DNA of 64,000 nt from Rothia aerolata (GCF_014635585.1 NZ_BMDC01000001.1:1154139-1218138); one strand, 5' to 3'. Shown: positions 25,123 to 34,181, numbered from the stretch's first letter. Translations and numbers: made by a program. Notes: generated from the letters alone by a model not told the origin.

Positions 25123-25168
25123 CTTGTTACTATCAAAAAGATTGACCCGCGCTGACCCAGAGGAACCC

Positions 25169-25870
25169 GTGAAAGAAAGAACCTATAGCGTTCTGCTTGA
25201 AACTATCGAAAAGAAGCTCCGTTCGGGCGAACTGCACGTGGGAGACCGGCTCCCCGGTGAACGTGCCCTGGCCGATAAATACGGTATTTCCCGAGCCTCA
25301 GTTCGAGAGGGCCTACAGATTCTCAACGCTGTGGGGCTGGTGCGTTCTGCCACCGGCTCCGGGCCTAAGTCGGGGGCTGTGGTGGCTTCTGAACCGTCTG
25401 AAGCACTGAGCTGGGCTATGCGCATGCACATCGCCACCAAAACATTTCCGATTGCCGATATGGTCTCTACCCGCGTGCTACTTGAGGGCCAGGCTGCCCA
25501 TGACGCCGCGCTTTCGGAGGATTCGCCCGAGCGCACCGCCACGCTTGAGCGGGCCAGGGCCTACCTGACCGAGCTGGATAATCCGGATCTTCCCAATGAC
25601 CGTTTTCACTTCTGCGACGCCCGGTTCCACTATGAGATTTCTTCTCTTTCCAATAACATCACGCTCAAGACGGTAATTCAGTCTCTGCACCAGGCAACGG
25701 TCAGCTACGTGATGGAGGCCGTTCCCCTGCTGGACGATTGGAGCGCCACCAAAATTGCCCTGCAGGAGCAGCACTGGGCCATTTTAGAAGCGGTGACCAA
25801 TCATGAACCAGAGCAGGCTAAGGAGAGAGTCACCAAGCACATCACCTGGTTCCACGACCTCATTAAATAA
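25169..25870 (+). CDS. FadR-type GntR transcriptional regulator (lactate regulator candidate)
   Basis: A 233-residue regulator. The GntR winged helix lies at about residues 5-75 (GDRLPGERALADKYGISRAS is the recognition region) and an all-helical FCD ligand domain follows, with metal/ligand residues around RFHYEISSLSNN. GTG 25169 is chosen because GAGG lies upstream and the helix-turn-helix then begins at the usual place. Position beside lldP-lutABC suggests an LldR/LutR-like lactate-responsive repressor; two GGTnnnACC sites lie in the lut-lldP promoter region. Confidence 0.88.
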   Translation: MKERTYSVLLETIEKKLRSGELHVGDRLPGERALADKYGISRASVREGLQILNAVGLVRSATGSGPKSGAVVASEPSEALSWAMRMHIATKTFPIADMVSTRVLLEGQAAHDAALSEDSPERTATLERARAYLTELDNPDLPNDRFHFCDARFHYEISSLSNNITLKTVIQSLHQATVSYVMEAVPLLDDWSATKIALQEQHWAILEAVTNHEPEQAKERVTKHITWFHDLIK

Positions 25871-25873
25871 AAT

Positions 25874-25934
25874 GTCGAGCGGTGGATTTTAGGCTTAAAT
25901 CAGCGAAATTTAAGCCTAAAATCCACCGCTCGAC
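25874..25934. repeat. Palindrome family copy 1 (CGAGCGGTGG type)
   Basis: Perfect 27-bp arms (25874-25900 and 25908-25934) with a 7-nt loop. The arm contains CGAGCGGTGGATTTTAGGCT. It lies between the convergent GntR gene and purC, 3 bp after one stop and 10 bp from the other. The same half-site recurs at 38695-38751 and 39536-39592. Probably a bidirectional terminator; a mobile palindromic unit is possible. Confidence 0.85.
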
Positions 25935-25944
25935 TATCTAAAAT

Positions 25945-26877
25945 CTAGGCGGAGAACTTCTCCCCGGTCAGCCGCTCATAAGCTTCAACGTAGCGGGCCC
26001 GGGTTTTCTCAACCACCTCATCGGGCAGGGCCGGTACCGCGCCGTCCCCCTTCCAGCCGGATTCCTCTGACTTGAGCCAGTCGCGAATGTACTGCTTATC
26101 GAAGCTGGCCTGGGGCTTGCCGGGCTCGTACTTTTCGGCGTCCCAGAAGCGGGAAGAATCGGGGGTCATCACCTCATCGCCCAGGGTAATCTCGCCCCGG
26201 TAGGAGTCAAGGCCAAACTCAACCTTGGTATCGGCAATGATAATGCCCCGCTCCCGGGCAATCTTTTCAGCGGTTTCGTAAACATAGAGGGTGAGCTCCT
26301 GCAGGCGTTCGCCGATGGGCTGGCCCACCTCAGCATAGAGCTCTTCATAGGTAATCAGCTCGTCGTGTTCGCCTATCTCTGCCTTGCCGGTGGGGGTAAA
26401 AATGGCGGGTTCCAGGCGGGAGCCGTCTACCAGGCCCTCGGGTAGCTTAACGTCGCCGATTCCCCCGGTTTCCCGGTAGGCCTGCAGGCCGGAGCCGGTG
26501 AGGTAGCCGCGGGCAATGCACTCTACCGGAAACATGTTGAGGGAGCGGCAGATCATGGCGCGGCCCGCAACCTGTTCGGGTACATCGGTGGAGAGCACGT
26601 GGTTGGGCACTCCGGTCAGCTGGTTGAACCACCACAGCGACATCTGGGTGAGAATCTTGCCCTTATCGGGAATCTCGGTGGGAATCACCTGGTCGAAGGC
26701 AGAAATTCGGTCTGAGGCCACCACCATCACGGAGCCGGCGCGCAGTTCAGCGTCGTCATTGAAGCTAACTCCGGTGGCATCGAGGCGGTCTTCGTTGGGA
26801 ACGTAGAGGTCGCGGACTTTACCTGAATAGACGTGGGTCCAGCCTGGGATCTCCAGAGGGGTGTTCTGAGCGCTCAT
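25945..26877 (-). CDS. purC: Phosphoribosylaminoimidazole-succinocarboxamide synthase
   Basis: A 310-residue SAICAR synthetase of de novo purine synthesis. It joins CAIR and aspartate with ATP. Motifs are YSGKVRDLY near residue 16, VVASDRISAFDQVIPTEIPDKG near 52, ECIARGYLTGSG near 117 and ADTKVEFGLD near 210. ATG 26877 is chosen (MSAQNTPLEIPGW) because AGGAGA lies 7 nt upstream and homologues start here, although the frame is open much further upstream. A hairpin separates it from purD upstream on the same strand. Confidence 0.96.
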   Translation of the reverse strand: MSAQNTPLEIPGWTHVYSGKVRDLYVPNEDRLDATGVSFNDDAELRAGSVMVVASDRISAFDQVIPTEIPDKGKILTQMSLWWFNQLTGVPNHVLSTDVPEQVAGRAMICRSLNMFPVECIARGYLTGSGLQAYRETGGIGDVKLPEGLVDGSRLEPAIFTPTGKAEIGEHDELITYEELYAEVGQPIGERLQELTLYVYETAEKIARERGIIIADTKVEFGLDSYRGEITLGDEVMTPDSSRFWDAEKYEPGKPQASFDKQYIRDWLKSEESGWKGDGAVPALPDEVVEKTRARYVEAYERLTGEKFSA

Positions 26878-26923
26878 GATTCTCCTGCGTGTTACAGATT
26901 TTAGATAAAAGTTAGAGTACCAA

Positions 26924-26961
26924 AAGCGGTGGCTATCGTTTTTCGACGATAGCCACCGCTT
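26924..26961 (-). terminator. Terminator-like hairpin between purD and purC
   Basis: Perfect 16-bp arms AAGCGGTGGCTATCGT (26924-26939) and its complement at 26946-26961, with a 6-nt loop. It lies 7 bp beyond the purD stop. It may uncouple purC from purD, and purC then needs its own promoter in 26878-26923. Confidence 0.75.
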
Positions 26962-26968
26962 CCGTTGG

Positions 26969-28252
26969 TTAGTTTTCCGGGTGAGGAATAGTGATTCGGT
27001 TTTCAACTGCCGCCAGGGCAATGTCGCTGCGATGTTGAGCTCCCGACCAGCTGATTGCCTCCACTCCCGCGTAGGCGGCCGCCCGCGCTGCGGCGAGGCC
27101 TTCGCCCAGGGCGACGACGGCGAGTACTCGGCCACCGGCGGTGAGAACCTTCTCGCCCTCGGCTTTGGTGCCCGCGTGAAGAACGTGGACGTCGCTCATG
27201 GAGTTTGCGGAATCCAGGCCGGTGATTTCGTCCCCCTTACGCGGGGAGTCGGGGTAGTTTTCTGCCGCCATCACGACGTCTACCGCGTAGCGGGAATCCC
27301 AGCTCAGCACGGTGTCGGGGTCTAGTTCTCCGTTAGCTGCTGACAGAAGCAACTGGCCCAGCGGGGTCTTGAGGCGAGCCAGCACTGCCTGAGTTTCGGG
27401 GTCGCCAAAGCGGGCATTGAATTCGATGACTCGGATGCCACGCTTGGTCACGGCAAGGCCGCAGTAGAGAACGCCCACAAAGGGGGTGCCTCGGCGCGCC
27501 ATTTCTGCGATGGTGGGGCGGGCAACCCGCTCAATAACTTCTTCCACAAAGCCTTCGGGCAACCAGGGCAGAGGGGTGTAGGCGCCCATGCCGCCGGTGT
27601 TGGGGCCCTCATCGTTGTCAAAGATGCGCTTGAAGTCCTGGGCGGGTGAGAGCGGCACAACCTGCTCGCCGTCAGAAATAACAAAGAGGGAGACCTCGGG
27701 GCCGTCGAGGAATTCTTCGATGACCACGGTGCCGCCGGCTGAGAAGCAGGCCTGGGCATGGTCGAGGGCTACCTGGCGGTCTTCGGTTACCACAACGCCC
27801 TTACCCGCTGCCAGACCGTCGTCCTTAACCACGTAGGGGGCACCGAAAGCGTCGAGGGCTTCGGCGGCTTCATCGATATTGGTGGCAACCTTGGCCATAG
27901 CGGTGGGAACGTTGGCGGCAGCCATCACGTCTTTAGCAAAAGCCTTGGACCCTTCGAGGGCAGCAGCGGCTTTATCGGGGCCAAAAACCGGGAAACCGGC
28001 TGCCCGCAGGGTATCGGCGACGCCGGCAACCAGGGGGGCCTCGGGGCCCACTACCACCAAATCGGCACCCAGGTCTTGGGCAAGAGCGGTGGCGGCTGCG
28101 GGGTTGTTGGCGTCGATGTCGTGGACCGGAACCTCGGCGGCGATACCGGCGTTGCCGGGGGCGCTGTGGACCTCAGAAACCTTAGGATCTGCTAGAAGTG
28201 CTCGAATAATTGCGTGTTCGCGCCCGCCGGGGCCAAGTACCAAAACCTTCAT
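26969..28252 (-). CDS. purD: Phosphoribosylamine-glycine ligase
   Basis: A 427-residue GAR synthetase, ATP-grasp fold. VLVLGPGGREHAI at the N-terminus, VVVGPEAPLVAG near residue 70, GAPYVVKDDGLAAGKGVVV near 137 and NARFGDPETQAVL near 279 are diagnostic. It catalyses the second step of purine synthesis, in the cytoplasm. The ATG has no Shine-Dalgarno sequence but has a TAGCCT hexamer 6 nt upstream, which suggests a leaderless mRNA. Confidence 0.96.
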   Translation of the reverse strand: MKVLVLGPGGREHAIIRALLADPKVSEVHSAPGNAGIAAEVPVHDIDANNPAAATALAQDLGADLVVVGPEAPLVAGVADTLRAAGFPVFGPDKAAAALEGSKAFAKDVMAAANVPTAMAKVATNIDEAAEALDAFGAPYVVKDDGLAAGKGVVVTEDRQVALDHAQACFSAGGTVVIEEFLDGPEVSLFVISDGEQVVPLSPAQDFKRIFDNDEGPNTGGMGAYTPLPWLPEGFVEEVIERVARPTIAEMARRGTPFVGVLYCGLAVTKRGIRVIEFNARFGDPETQAVLARLKTPLGQLLLSAANGELDPDTVLSWDSRYAVDVVMAAENYPDSPRKGDEITGLDSANSMSDVHVLHAGTKAEGEKVLTAGGRVLAVVALGEGLAAARAAAYAGVEAISWSGAQHRSDIALAAVENRITIPHPEN

Positions 28253-28258
28253 GTTCCA

Positions 28259-28264
28259 AGGCTA
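28259..28264 (-). promoter_or_regulatory. Candidate -10 of leaderless purD transcript
   Basis: TAGCCT on the minus strand is followed by 6 nt and the purD ATG. The region 28265-28404 behind it has no gene; it shows only a GCGAGCTCGC palindrome at 28344-28353 and a repeated GGTCAC. Confidence 0.4.
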
Positions 28265-28404
28265 CCCGAAAGGTCACGGTTTGGTCACATAGGGAGGGGG
28301 CTTGTTCAGCAAGCGAAATCACAGAGGATGGAGCGCAGCGGGTGCGAGCTCGCGAGCACTCAAGAGCAGGCGGAATGACAGAGAGACGGGCGACTGGCTA
28401 AAGA

Positions 28405-28450
28405 GAGTGCCGGAGGGGCGGGGCCAACTGAACCCGCCCCTCCGGCACTC
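28405..28450 (-). terminator. Strong GC-rich terminator after the large MMPL gene
   Basis: Perfect 18-bp arms (GAGTGCCGGAGGGGCGGG at 28405-28422 with its complement at 28433-28450) around a 10-nt loop. On the minus strand it lies 23 bp after the transporter stop and is followed by TCTTT. Confidence 0.88.
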
Positions 28451-28473
28451 AACTACTAGCTCACTCTATGCGC

Positions 28474-31400
28474 CTACTCCACGTCGCTCAGCGTCGGACC
28501 CCGGTGGCGGGGCTTGTGTTCGGGTTCCGCTGAGGTTGCCTCAGCTCGCTGGGAGCCGTGATGGCTTTCCTCTGCCATGTGGGCAGGTCCAGGCTGTTCC
28601 TGAGCAGGCTCCCGGCCAGCCTCCGCAGAAGCCTCCTGTGAAGTCTCCCGGGGTTCCTCCACCACCTCGTGTTCAAGCTTAGTGCCCTCAATGTCGAGGT
28701 CGGGCAGGAGCTTATCGAGCCAGCGGGGCAAAGTCCATGCCTTCTCACCCAGCAGGCGCATCAGCGCCGGAATGAGCATCATGCGAACAATGAAAGCGTC
28801 AGCGAGAACACCGAAGGCCAGCACGAAGCCGATGGAGGCAATCATGGGGTCACCGGAGAAGACGAAGCCCAGGAACACGCCCGCCATAATGAGGGCTGCT
28901 GCCACCACAACTCGGGAGGAGTGGTTGAAGCCGACCACCACGGCGTCCTTGGCAGGCTTGCCGTGGGCGTAGGCCTCGCGCATGGCGGAGACCAAAAATA
29001 CCTGGTAGTCCATGGCCAGGCCGAAGAGAATGCCCACTGCCAGAATCGGCAGGAAGGAGAGAATCGGCCCGGGGGTGGTGACTCCGAAGAGGGAGCCCAT
29101 CCAGCCCCACTGGAAGACTGCGGTGGTAATGCCGAAGGCTGCCATGAGGGAGAAGAGGAAGCCCAGGGTAGCGGTAACCGGCACCCAGATGGAGCGGAAG
29201 ACCAGAATCAGAACCAGCAGGGAGAGCCCCACCACAATGGCGATGTAGATGGGCAGCACCCTAAAGAGGTTCTCGGAGATGTCGATGTTCATCGCTGCCT
29301 GGCCGGTCACGCCGTAGGTGACATCACCGTAGTCGGTAGACGTGGTGGTGTCGCGCAGGTTGTTGACCAGGGCCTCGGTGGATTCTGCCGAGGGTCCCTC
29401 GGTGGGAACGATCTGGTAGAGCAGCATGTCGTTGTCTTTGGAGATCATGGCAGGAATAACCTTCTCCACCGAATCGACATCTTGCAGCTGTTCGCCCACC
29501 TCAACCTGGAGTTCCTTGGCCTTGGCCTCGTCCATGCCCTCGGGCAGGTTGGCGGCAACGATCACCTGGCCGTTCTGGCCCGCGCCGAAGTTCTCTTCAA
29601 TAGCCCGGTAGGTCTGGTACTGGGCGGAGTCTTCGGGCTGCGATGAGCCGTCGGGCAGACCCAGGCGCATATCTAGCATGGGCAGGGCCAGAATGATGAG
29701 CGCCGCAACGGTGGCGAAAACGGTCACCAGGGGCTTGGAGAGTACAGCACCCAGCCACTTGCCCGGTCGGTTCTCCTTCTCGGCCGCTGCTGCGCGGGCT
29801 TCTGCTGCAATCTCGGGGTCGGTGGACTGCGACAAGGCATGACGGCGGTCGATCGCCTCCCAGCGCTTCTTAGAGATAATGCGGCGGCCCACCAGCGAAA
29901 GGATAGCCGGAGAGAGGGTGACCGAGACCAGCACCGCCATGAAGACGGCGAAGGCAGCAGCATTACCCATGACCGAGAGGAAGGGAATACCCACCACGTT
30001 CAGAGCCAGTAGAGCGATAATCACGGTGGTGCCAGCAAAGACAACCGCTCCGCCGGAGGTACCGGTTGCCAAGGCAATGGACTTCTTCATTTCCATTCCC
30101 CGCGCCAGGTTATTGCGGTGGCGATTAAGAATGAAGAGGGTGTAGTCGATGCCCACGGCCAGACCCAGCATGGAGCCCAGGGCCGGGGTCGTGGAGGTCA
30201 TATCTACCACGCTGGAAAGCGCCAGAGTACCCAGCATTGCTGCACCCAGGCCGATCACGGCCATGAGAATGGGCAGGCCAGCGGCGATGAAGGTTCCCAT
30301 CATCACGAAGAGGATAATCAGCGCCACAATAATGCCGACGATCTCAGCGGTTGCCTCCATCTCGGGGGTCTGACCCTCTAGGTTCTGGTCGTAGAGAACC
30401 TTGATTCCCTCATCTTCGAGCGGGGCGAAAGCGTCTCGGGTTTCTTCCAGGCTGGCGGGAGTAACCTTCATGATTTCGTCATTGAAGGTTACCGCAGCGA
30501 TAGCCGCCGAGCCGTCGTCCGAGATAGCAGCGGCGTCAGAGCTCATATCCATCAGGGAGCGGTTCTGGTCGAGTTCCTTCTGGTTCTTCTCTACCTCAGC
30601 GCGGCCGTCGTCCACCTGCTTCTGGGCGTCGGCCACCAGGGAGCCGTCGTCCAGGGACTTGCGCTGGGCGTCAAGTTCCTTCTGGCCCTCTTCAACCTGC
30701 TTGCGGGCGTCCTCAATCTGCTTCTCGTTCTTCTTCAGCTCGTCGCGGCCCGAGTCAATCTGGCGCTGGTCGTCTTCAAGCTGCTGCTTACCGGCCTCAA
30801 GCTGGGCGCGGTTAGCATCGAGCTCTCCCTGGGCAGCATTGAACTGGGCGAGCGCCTCGCCACCAGCTGCCTGAGCCTGGGCACGGCGCTGATCGAGGTC
30901 GCGCTGGGCCTGGCTGAGCTCGCGCTCGTTGCGTTCTAGCTCATCGCGGTTGCGGTCCAGCTCTTTCTGAGCGTCGTCAAGATCTTTCTTGGCCTGATCT
31001 GCCTGCTCAACCTGCTGCTTGCCCTCGTCCAGCTTCTTCTGGGCGTCGTCCATCTGCTTGCGAGCATCAGATTCTAGCGAGCCGTCATCGATTTTCCGCT
31101 GGGTGTCGTCGAGCTGCTTCTTAGCGTCGTCCAGCTTCTTCTGACCGTCCTCAAGTTGCTTACGACCGTCTTCCAGCTGGGCAGAGGTGGCAAAGGGATC
31201 CATGACCGAATCAACCTGACCCACGCCCTCGGCAGTGGAGACAGCAGAAGCCACCGCCTTCTTCTGGTCAGCAGTGAACTCGGAGCCGTCTTCTGTTTCG
31301 AGAATGACCTGCCCCATGCCGGCGGCAGCATTGGTATCGAACTTCTCGGTCAGGGTCTCCTGTAGCTGCTGGGCCTCGGTGCCGGGAATGGTGATCTCGT

Positions 31401-31527
31401 TGGTGAGCTCGCCGCGGAAAGCGCCATAGGCGCCTCCCAGGCCGGCAAGAATCAGAGCCCAGATACCGATAACAACCCATGCCTTGCGGGCGGCAAAGCT
31501 GCCTAGCTTGTAGAGAAATGTAGACAT
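28474..31527 (-). CDS. MMPL/RND family transporter with long extracytoplasmic coiled coil
   Basis: A 1017-residue transporter. The first helix is near residues 14-36. A Lys/Glu/Gln/Asp-rich segment of roughly residues 110-330 follows, with repeated motifs such as LEDGQKKLDDAKKQLDD, predicted as a long extracytoplasmic coiled coil. Two membrane bundles carry the proton-relay pairs LAVGIDYTLFILNRHR and FGLAMDYQVFLVSAMRE. The last 70 residues are a Pro/Glu/His-rich tail. This size and coil recall exporters that reach into the cell wall. AGGGAA precedes the ATG. A TetR gene lies 56 bp upstream on the same strand, the usual arrangement for a repressed efflux system. Confidence 0.93.
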   Translation of the reverse strand: MSTFLYKLGSFAARKAWVVIGIWALILAGLGGAYGAFRGELTNEITIPGTEAQQLQETLTEKFDTNAAAGMGQVILETEDGSEFTADQKKAVASAVSTAEGVGQVDSVMDPFATSAQLEDGRKQLEDGQKKLDDAKKQLDDTQRKIDDGSLESDARKQMDDAQKKLDEGKQQVEQADQAKKDLDDAQKELDRNRDELERNERELSQAQRDLDQRRAQAQAAGGEALAQFNAAQGELDANRAQLEAGKQQLEDDQRQIDSGRDELKKNEKQIEDARKQVEEGQKELDAQRKSLDDGSLVADAQKQVDDGRAEVEKNQKELDQNRSLMDMSSDAAAISDDGSAAIAAVTFNDEIMKVTPASLEETRDAFAPLEDEGIKVLYDQNLEGQTPEMEATAEIVGIIVALIILFVMMGTFIAAGLPILMAVIGLGAAMLGTLALSSVVDMTSTTPALGSMLGLAVGIDYTLFILNRHRNNLARGMEMKKSIALATGTSGGAVVFAGTTVIIALLALNVVGIPFLSVMGNAAAFAVFMAVLVSVTLSPAILSLVGRRIISKKRWEAIDRRHALSQSTDPEIAAEARAAAAEKENRPGKWLGAVLSKPLVTVFATVAALIILALPMLDMRLGLPDGSSQPEDSAQYQTYRAIEENFGAGQNGQVIVAANLPEGMDEAKAKELQVEVGEQLQDVDSVEKVIPAMISKDNDMLLYQIVPTEGPSAESTEALVNNLRDTTTSTDYGDVTYGVTGQAAMNIDISENLFRVLPIYIAIVVGLSLLVLILVFRSIWVPVTATLGFLFSLMAAFGITTAVFQWGWMGSLFGVTTPGPILSFLPILAVGILFGLAMDYQVFLVSAMREAYAHGKPAKDAVVVGFNHSSRVVVAAALIMAGVFLGFVFSGDPMIASIGFVLAFGVLADAFIVRMMLIPALMRLLGEKAWTLPRWLDKLLPDLDIEGTKLEHEVVEEPRETSQEASAEAGREPAQEQPGPAHMAEESHHGSQRAEATSAEPEHKPRHRGPTLSDVE

Positions 31528-31583
31528 TGTTCCCTATTTTTTCTGTGTCTGTAGGTGTTGGAGATATTGCAAAGTAAGGGGGG

Positions 31584-32279
31584 CTAGAGAACCGGCAGTC
31601 CCTCGCCTACCTTCTTAATGGCGAAGACGATGTTCTCTTTGATCTCTGAGGTAGAAACAACGGTGGGGGCCGTCAGGTTGCCCTCGCCCCGGTAGTGCAC
31701 ATAGCGGGCTAGTCCCATCGCTATTCCCATCACCGCGTTATTGATGTAGACCGCCATGGAGAACCACTGGTCGTAGGAAAGCTCAGGGTAGTTTTTCTCT
31801 ATAAAGTCGCACAGGAGCCAGGCCTGCTGCGCCAGGGTTTCTAGAATTTCTTTGCCAATGGTCTCTTCGAGGTCCTCGCCGTCTATGAAGGTCGCAGCCA
31901 GCTGCACGAACTGCTCTAGGGCCCTATCTGTCTCGGGGCTTTCAATCATGCCCAGCAGAAAGTCAGAGCAGGCGGCAGGTAACTCCTGGGCAGAAAGGCC
32001 CAGCGGAAAGTTCTCCACCGTAAAGAGTTCGGAGAGTCGGGTGCTCAGGCAGGAAAGCAAAACCCGGTCGATATTGGCAAAGTGGTTGAAGATAGTGCGC
32101 TCGGAGACCCCGGCTTCTTTCACCAGCGCTTTGGTGGTCAGTGCCGACCGGCCTGATTCAATGGCTATGCGTTCGGCAGCCTCTTGGAGGGCCAGGTGGG
32201 TGGCTTCTTTGCGGGCTTTGCGCTTGTCTTCAATTTTTGCCCTGATGGCATCGTGAGTGGATGACTGTGAAAGTGGCAT
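31584..32279 (-). CDS. TetR family transcriptional regulator
   Basis: A 231-residue regulator. The N-terminal helix-turn-helix spans about residues 20-70 (ALTTKALVKEAGVSERTIFNHFANID) and an all-helical ligand domain follows. ATG 32279 is chosen because TACTGT lies exactly 6 nt upstream, giving a leaderless transcript; the open frame extends further without a start signal. That -10 lies inside a 13-bp palindrome, so self-repression is likely. It probably controls the large MMPL transporter downstream and perhaps the divergent asparaginase gene. Confidence 0.9.
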   Translation of the reverse strand: MPLSQSSTHDAIRAKIEDKRKARKEATHLALQEAAERIAIESGRSALTTKALVKEAGVSERTIFNHFANIDRVLLSCLSTRLSELFTVENFPLGLSAQELPAACSDFLLGMIESPETDRALEQFVQLAATFIDGEDLEETIGKEILETLAQQAWLLCDFIEKNYPELSYDQWFSMAVYINNAVMGIAMGLARYVHYRGEGNLTAPTVVSTSEIKENIVFAIKKVGEGLPVL

Positions 32280-32284
32280 ATTAT

Positions 32285-32358
32285 TACAGTAACTGCAATC
32301 ATGCAGAATCTGCAATATCTGAAAAGGTGGCATTCGCAACCTTTATGCAGTTACTGCA
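32285..32358. promoter_or_regulatory. Three 13-bp palindromic operator candidates, tetR / asparaginase
   Basis: TACAGTAACTGCA (32285-32297), TGCAGAATCTGCA (32302-32314) and TGCAGTTACTGCA (32346-32358) share the plan TGCAGW-N-WCTGCA. The last two are perfect palindromes around one central base. The first covers the -10 hexamer of tetR; the third lies near the expected -35 of the asparaginase gene. Centres are 17 and 44 bp apart. Most likely TetR binding sites. Confidence 0.65.
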
Positions 32359-32383
32359 CCTTTGCCTGTGGAATACTTGAGAC

Positions 32384-33397
32384 ATGCAGACTTTCACCGC
32401 AGACACGGCAGCCGAGCTGGCGGTTATCCGCCGCAACGATTTCATCGAGTCCCGCCACCTGGGGGTGGCGGTGGTGCTGGCCCCCGACGGCGAGGTTGCG
32501 GCTTCTCTGGGTGATGTTGAGGCCCCCATCTACCCCCGCTCCGCCTTTAAACCCTTACAGACCATCGCTTCGATGAATGCCGGCGCAGAGCTGGCAGGCG
32601 CACAGATTGCCCTGGCGTCTGGTTCCCACACCGGCTCCTTTGAGCACATGAAAGTCGCCCAGTCCATTCTCGAAGAGGCAGGGCTCACCGCCGAGGCCCT
32701 TCAGTGCCCACCCGCCTGGCCCCAGCACGAAGCCAGCTTCCACGCCCTGATTAAAGCGGGGCACACCAAGCAGCGCCTTGCCTTCAACTGCTCGGGCAAG
32801 CACGCCGCTTTCCTCTGGGCCTGCGTAAAGTCGGGCTGGTCGGTGGAGGACTATCTCTCCCCCGAGAACCCCCTCCAAAAACTGGTCATGGAAACCATCG
32901 AAGAGTTCTGCCAAGAGCCCCCTCTCGCAGCGGGAACCGACGGCTGCGGAGCTCCCCTGGCAGCGGTCTCAACCCTGGGCCTGGCCCGCGCCTACTCCAC
33001 CTTAGGAGCAGGAATCGAGAACATCCGCGCCGACGCCCGGGTGGCCACCGTTGCCACCGCCATGGTGGACTACTCCGAATACGTCACCGGCGAAGGAAAA
33101 ACCGCCACCGTGCTCTCCGAGCACCTCCAGGCCGTGGTCAAGCACGGTGCCGAAGGGGTGCTGGCTATCGGCCTGCCCTCCGGCGCCTCGGCAGTGGTCA
33201 AGGTTCTCGACGGCGCCTCCCGCCCCACCGCCCTGGTGGCTGTACGCCTACTCGAAGCTGCCGGTTATATTTCCTCCGAGACAGCCGAGAAAGCACTGGC
33301 CGCCACCATGCGCCCCATCTTTGGAGGCAGCACGCCGGTGGGTGCCATTGATCCGGGCGCAGACTTGGCAGCCCTGCTAGATGAAGCAGGTGCCTAG
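32384..33397 (+). CDS. Asparaginase (Rhizobium etli type II family)
   Basis: A 337-residue protein of the pfam06089 family, unrelated to the E. coli asparaginases. It hydrolyses asparagine to aspartate and ammonia. Residues known from the R. etli enzyme are visible: the Ser-x-x-Lys pair at Ser53/Lys56 in [22 protein letters not shown] near 78, and the Cys and Lys of [10 protein letters not shown] near 134. No signal peptide is seen, so it is cytoplasmic. The stop TAG overlaps the GTG of the next gene (TAGTG). Upstream palindromes suggest control with the neighbouring TetR. Confidence 0.9.
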   Translation: MQTFTADTAAELAVIRRNDFIESRHLGVAVVLAPDGEVAASLGDVEAPIYPRSAFKPLQTIASMNAGAELAGAQIALASGSHTGSFEHMKVAQSILEEAGLTAEALQCPPAWPQHEASFHALIKAGHTKQRLAFNCSGKHAAFLWACVKSGWSVEDYLSPENPLQKLVMETIEEFCQEPPLAAGTDGCGAPLAAVSTLGLARAYSTLGAGIENIRADARVATVATAMVDYSEYVTGEGKTATVLSEHLQAVVKHGAEGVLAIGLPSGASAVVKVLDGASRPTALVAVRLLEAAGYISSETAEKALAATMRPIFGGSTPVGAIDPGADLAALLDEAGA

Positions 33398-33795
33398 TGG
33401 CCATCAAACGCAAGATTTCAGAGCAGGACGGCGCCGCCGCGGTTGCCGCCATACGGCGGGTTTTTGAGGAGGCCGAGGGCAGCACCGGCACCGCCGAGGC
33501 GCGCTTTGCCACCCTTCCCCGCGCCACCCGCGCCACCGCCGTCCGCTTTCTTCTAGAAGAGCTGGCCGCCCTGGCTCCGGGCAATTCGGTGGAGGTGCGC
33601 GTACCGCCCTTTGGCGTAACCCAGTGCATTGCCGGGCCCCGCCACACCCGCGGCACCCCGCCCAACGTGGTAGAAACCGATGCCTTCACCTGGTGCGCTG
33701 TAGCCCTGGGCTTTTCCAGCTGGGCAGAGAGCGCGGCAAAAATTTCGGCCTCGGGGTCGAGGTCAGACCTTTCCGAGCGCATGCCCCTCCTCTAA
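33397..33795 (+). CDS. Sterol carrier family protein (SCP-x-like, actinobacterial)
   Basis: A 132-residue protein with [31 protein letters not shown] at its centre (residues about 65-95), the hallmark of an actinobacterial family annotated as sterol carrier family. Function is unknown; the actinobacterial members are usually found near purF, as here. The GTG start shares its G with the asparaginase stop codon (TAGTG), so reinitiation is expected. The family core is intact to the C-terminal motif [14 protein letters not shown]. Confidence 0.82.
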   Translation: MAIKRKISEQDGAAAVAAIRRVFEEAEGSTGTAEARFATLPRATRATAVRFLLEELAALAPGNSVEVRVPPFGVTQCIAGPRHTRGTPPNVVETDAFTWCAVALGFSSWAESAAKISASGSRSDLSERMPLL

Positions 33796-33830
33796 ACCAG
33801 CCCCACCTTTACCCGGTACACTAGTGAATC

Positions 33831-34181
33831 ATGAGTACTCAGCCTAACCCCGCGCCGTCCAACACCCCATCCACCGACCACCCGGGCGAGCAGCTGGTGA
33901 CCATTCGCCGGGCGCCGTCCATGCTCGCCTTCGCCATTACCGGCGTGATTCTGGGCCTGCTGCTAGCCACCCTGATTACCTTTATTCCCTGGCCCACCGG
34001 CAGCGACGCTATCGACACCTACGCCACCGAATACTCCGTGGGCTCTGTCTACGGCATTATGGCGGTGGTCTGCGCCGCCCTGGGTGCCGGCGTCATGATC
34101 GTAATAGCGCTGATTCTTGACCGCCGCTCGGCCAAGAACCCCGAGAAGGTGCGCGCCCTACCCGCCGAAGACACCGAATAG
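33831..34181 (+). CDS. Small membrane protein upstream of purF
   Basis: A 116-residue protein: a Pro/Ser/Thr-rich N-terminus (residues 1-30), two membrane helices (about 33-56 and 74-98) and a charged C-terminus ending in DTE. It belongs to small potential-integral-membrane proteins found just upstream of purF in Micrococcaceae; no function is known. No strong ribosome site is seen; TACACT lies 8 nt before the ATG and could drive a nearly leaderless transcript. Confidence 0.75.
   Translation: MSTQPNPAPSNTPSTDHPGEQLVTIRRAPSMLAFAITGVILGLLLATLITFIPWPTGSDAIDTYATEYSVGSVYGIMAVVCAALGAGVMIVIALILDRRSAKNPEKVRALPAEDTE

Noticed and set aside
26878-27135. N-terminal extension of purC
   Set aside because: The frame stays open through the terminator-like hairpin and into purD, but the ribosome site and the family start both point to ATG 26877.
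28669-29646. A 325-codon plus-strand frame opposite the large MMPL gene
   Set aside because: Rich in His, Gly, Gln and Asn with no domain, and fully antisense to a conserved transporter; a shadow of that gene.
30118-30874. Repetitive-looking region as a tandem DNA repeat
   Set aside because: The repetition is at protein level (coiled-coil heptads of the MMPL transporter); the DNA units are not conserved enough to be a tandem repeat.
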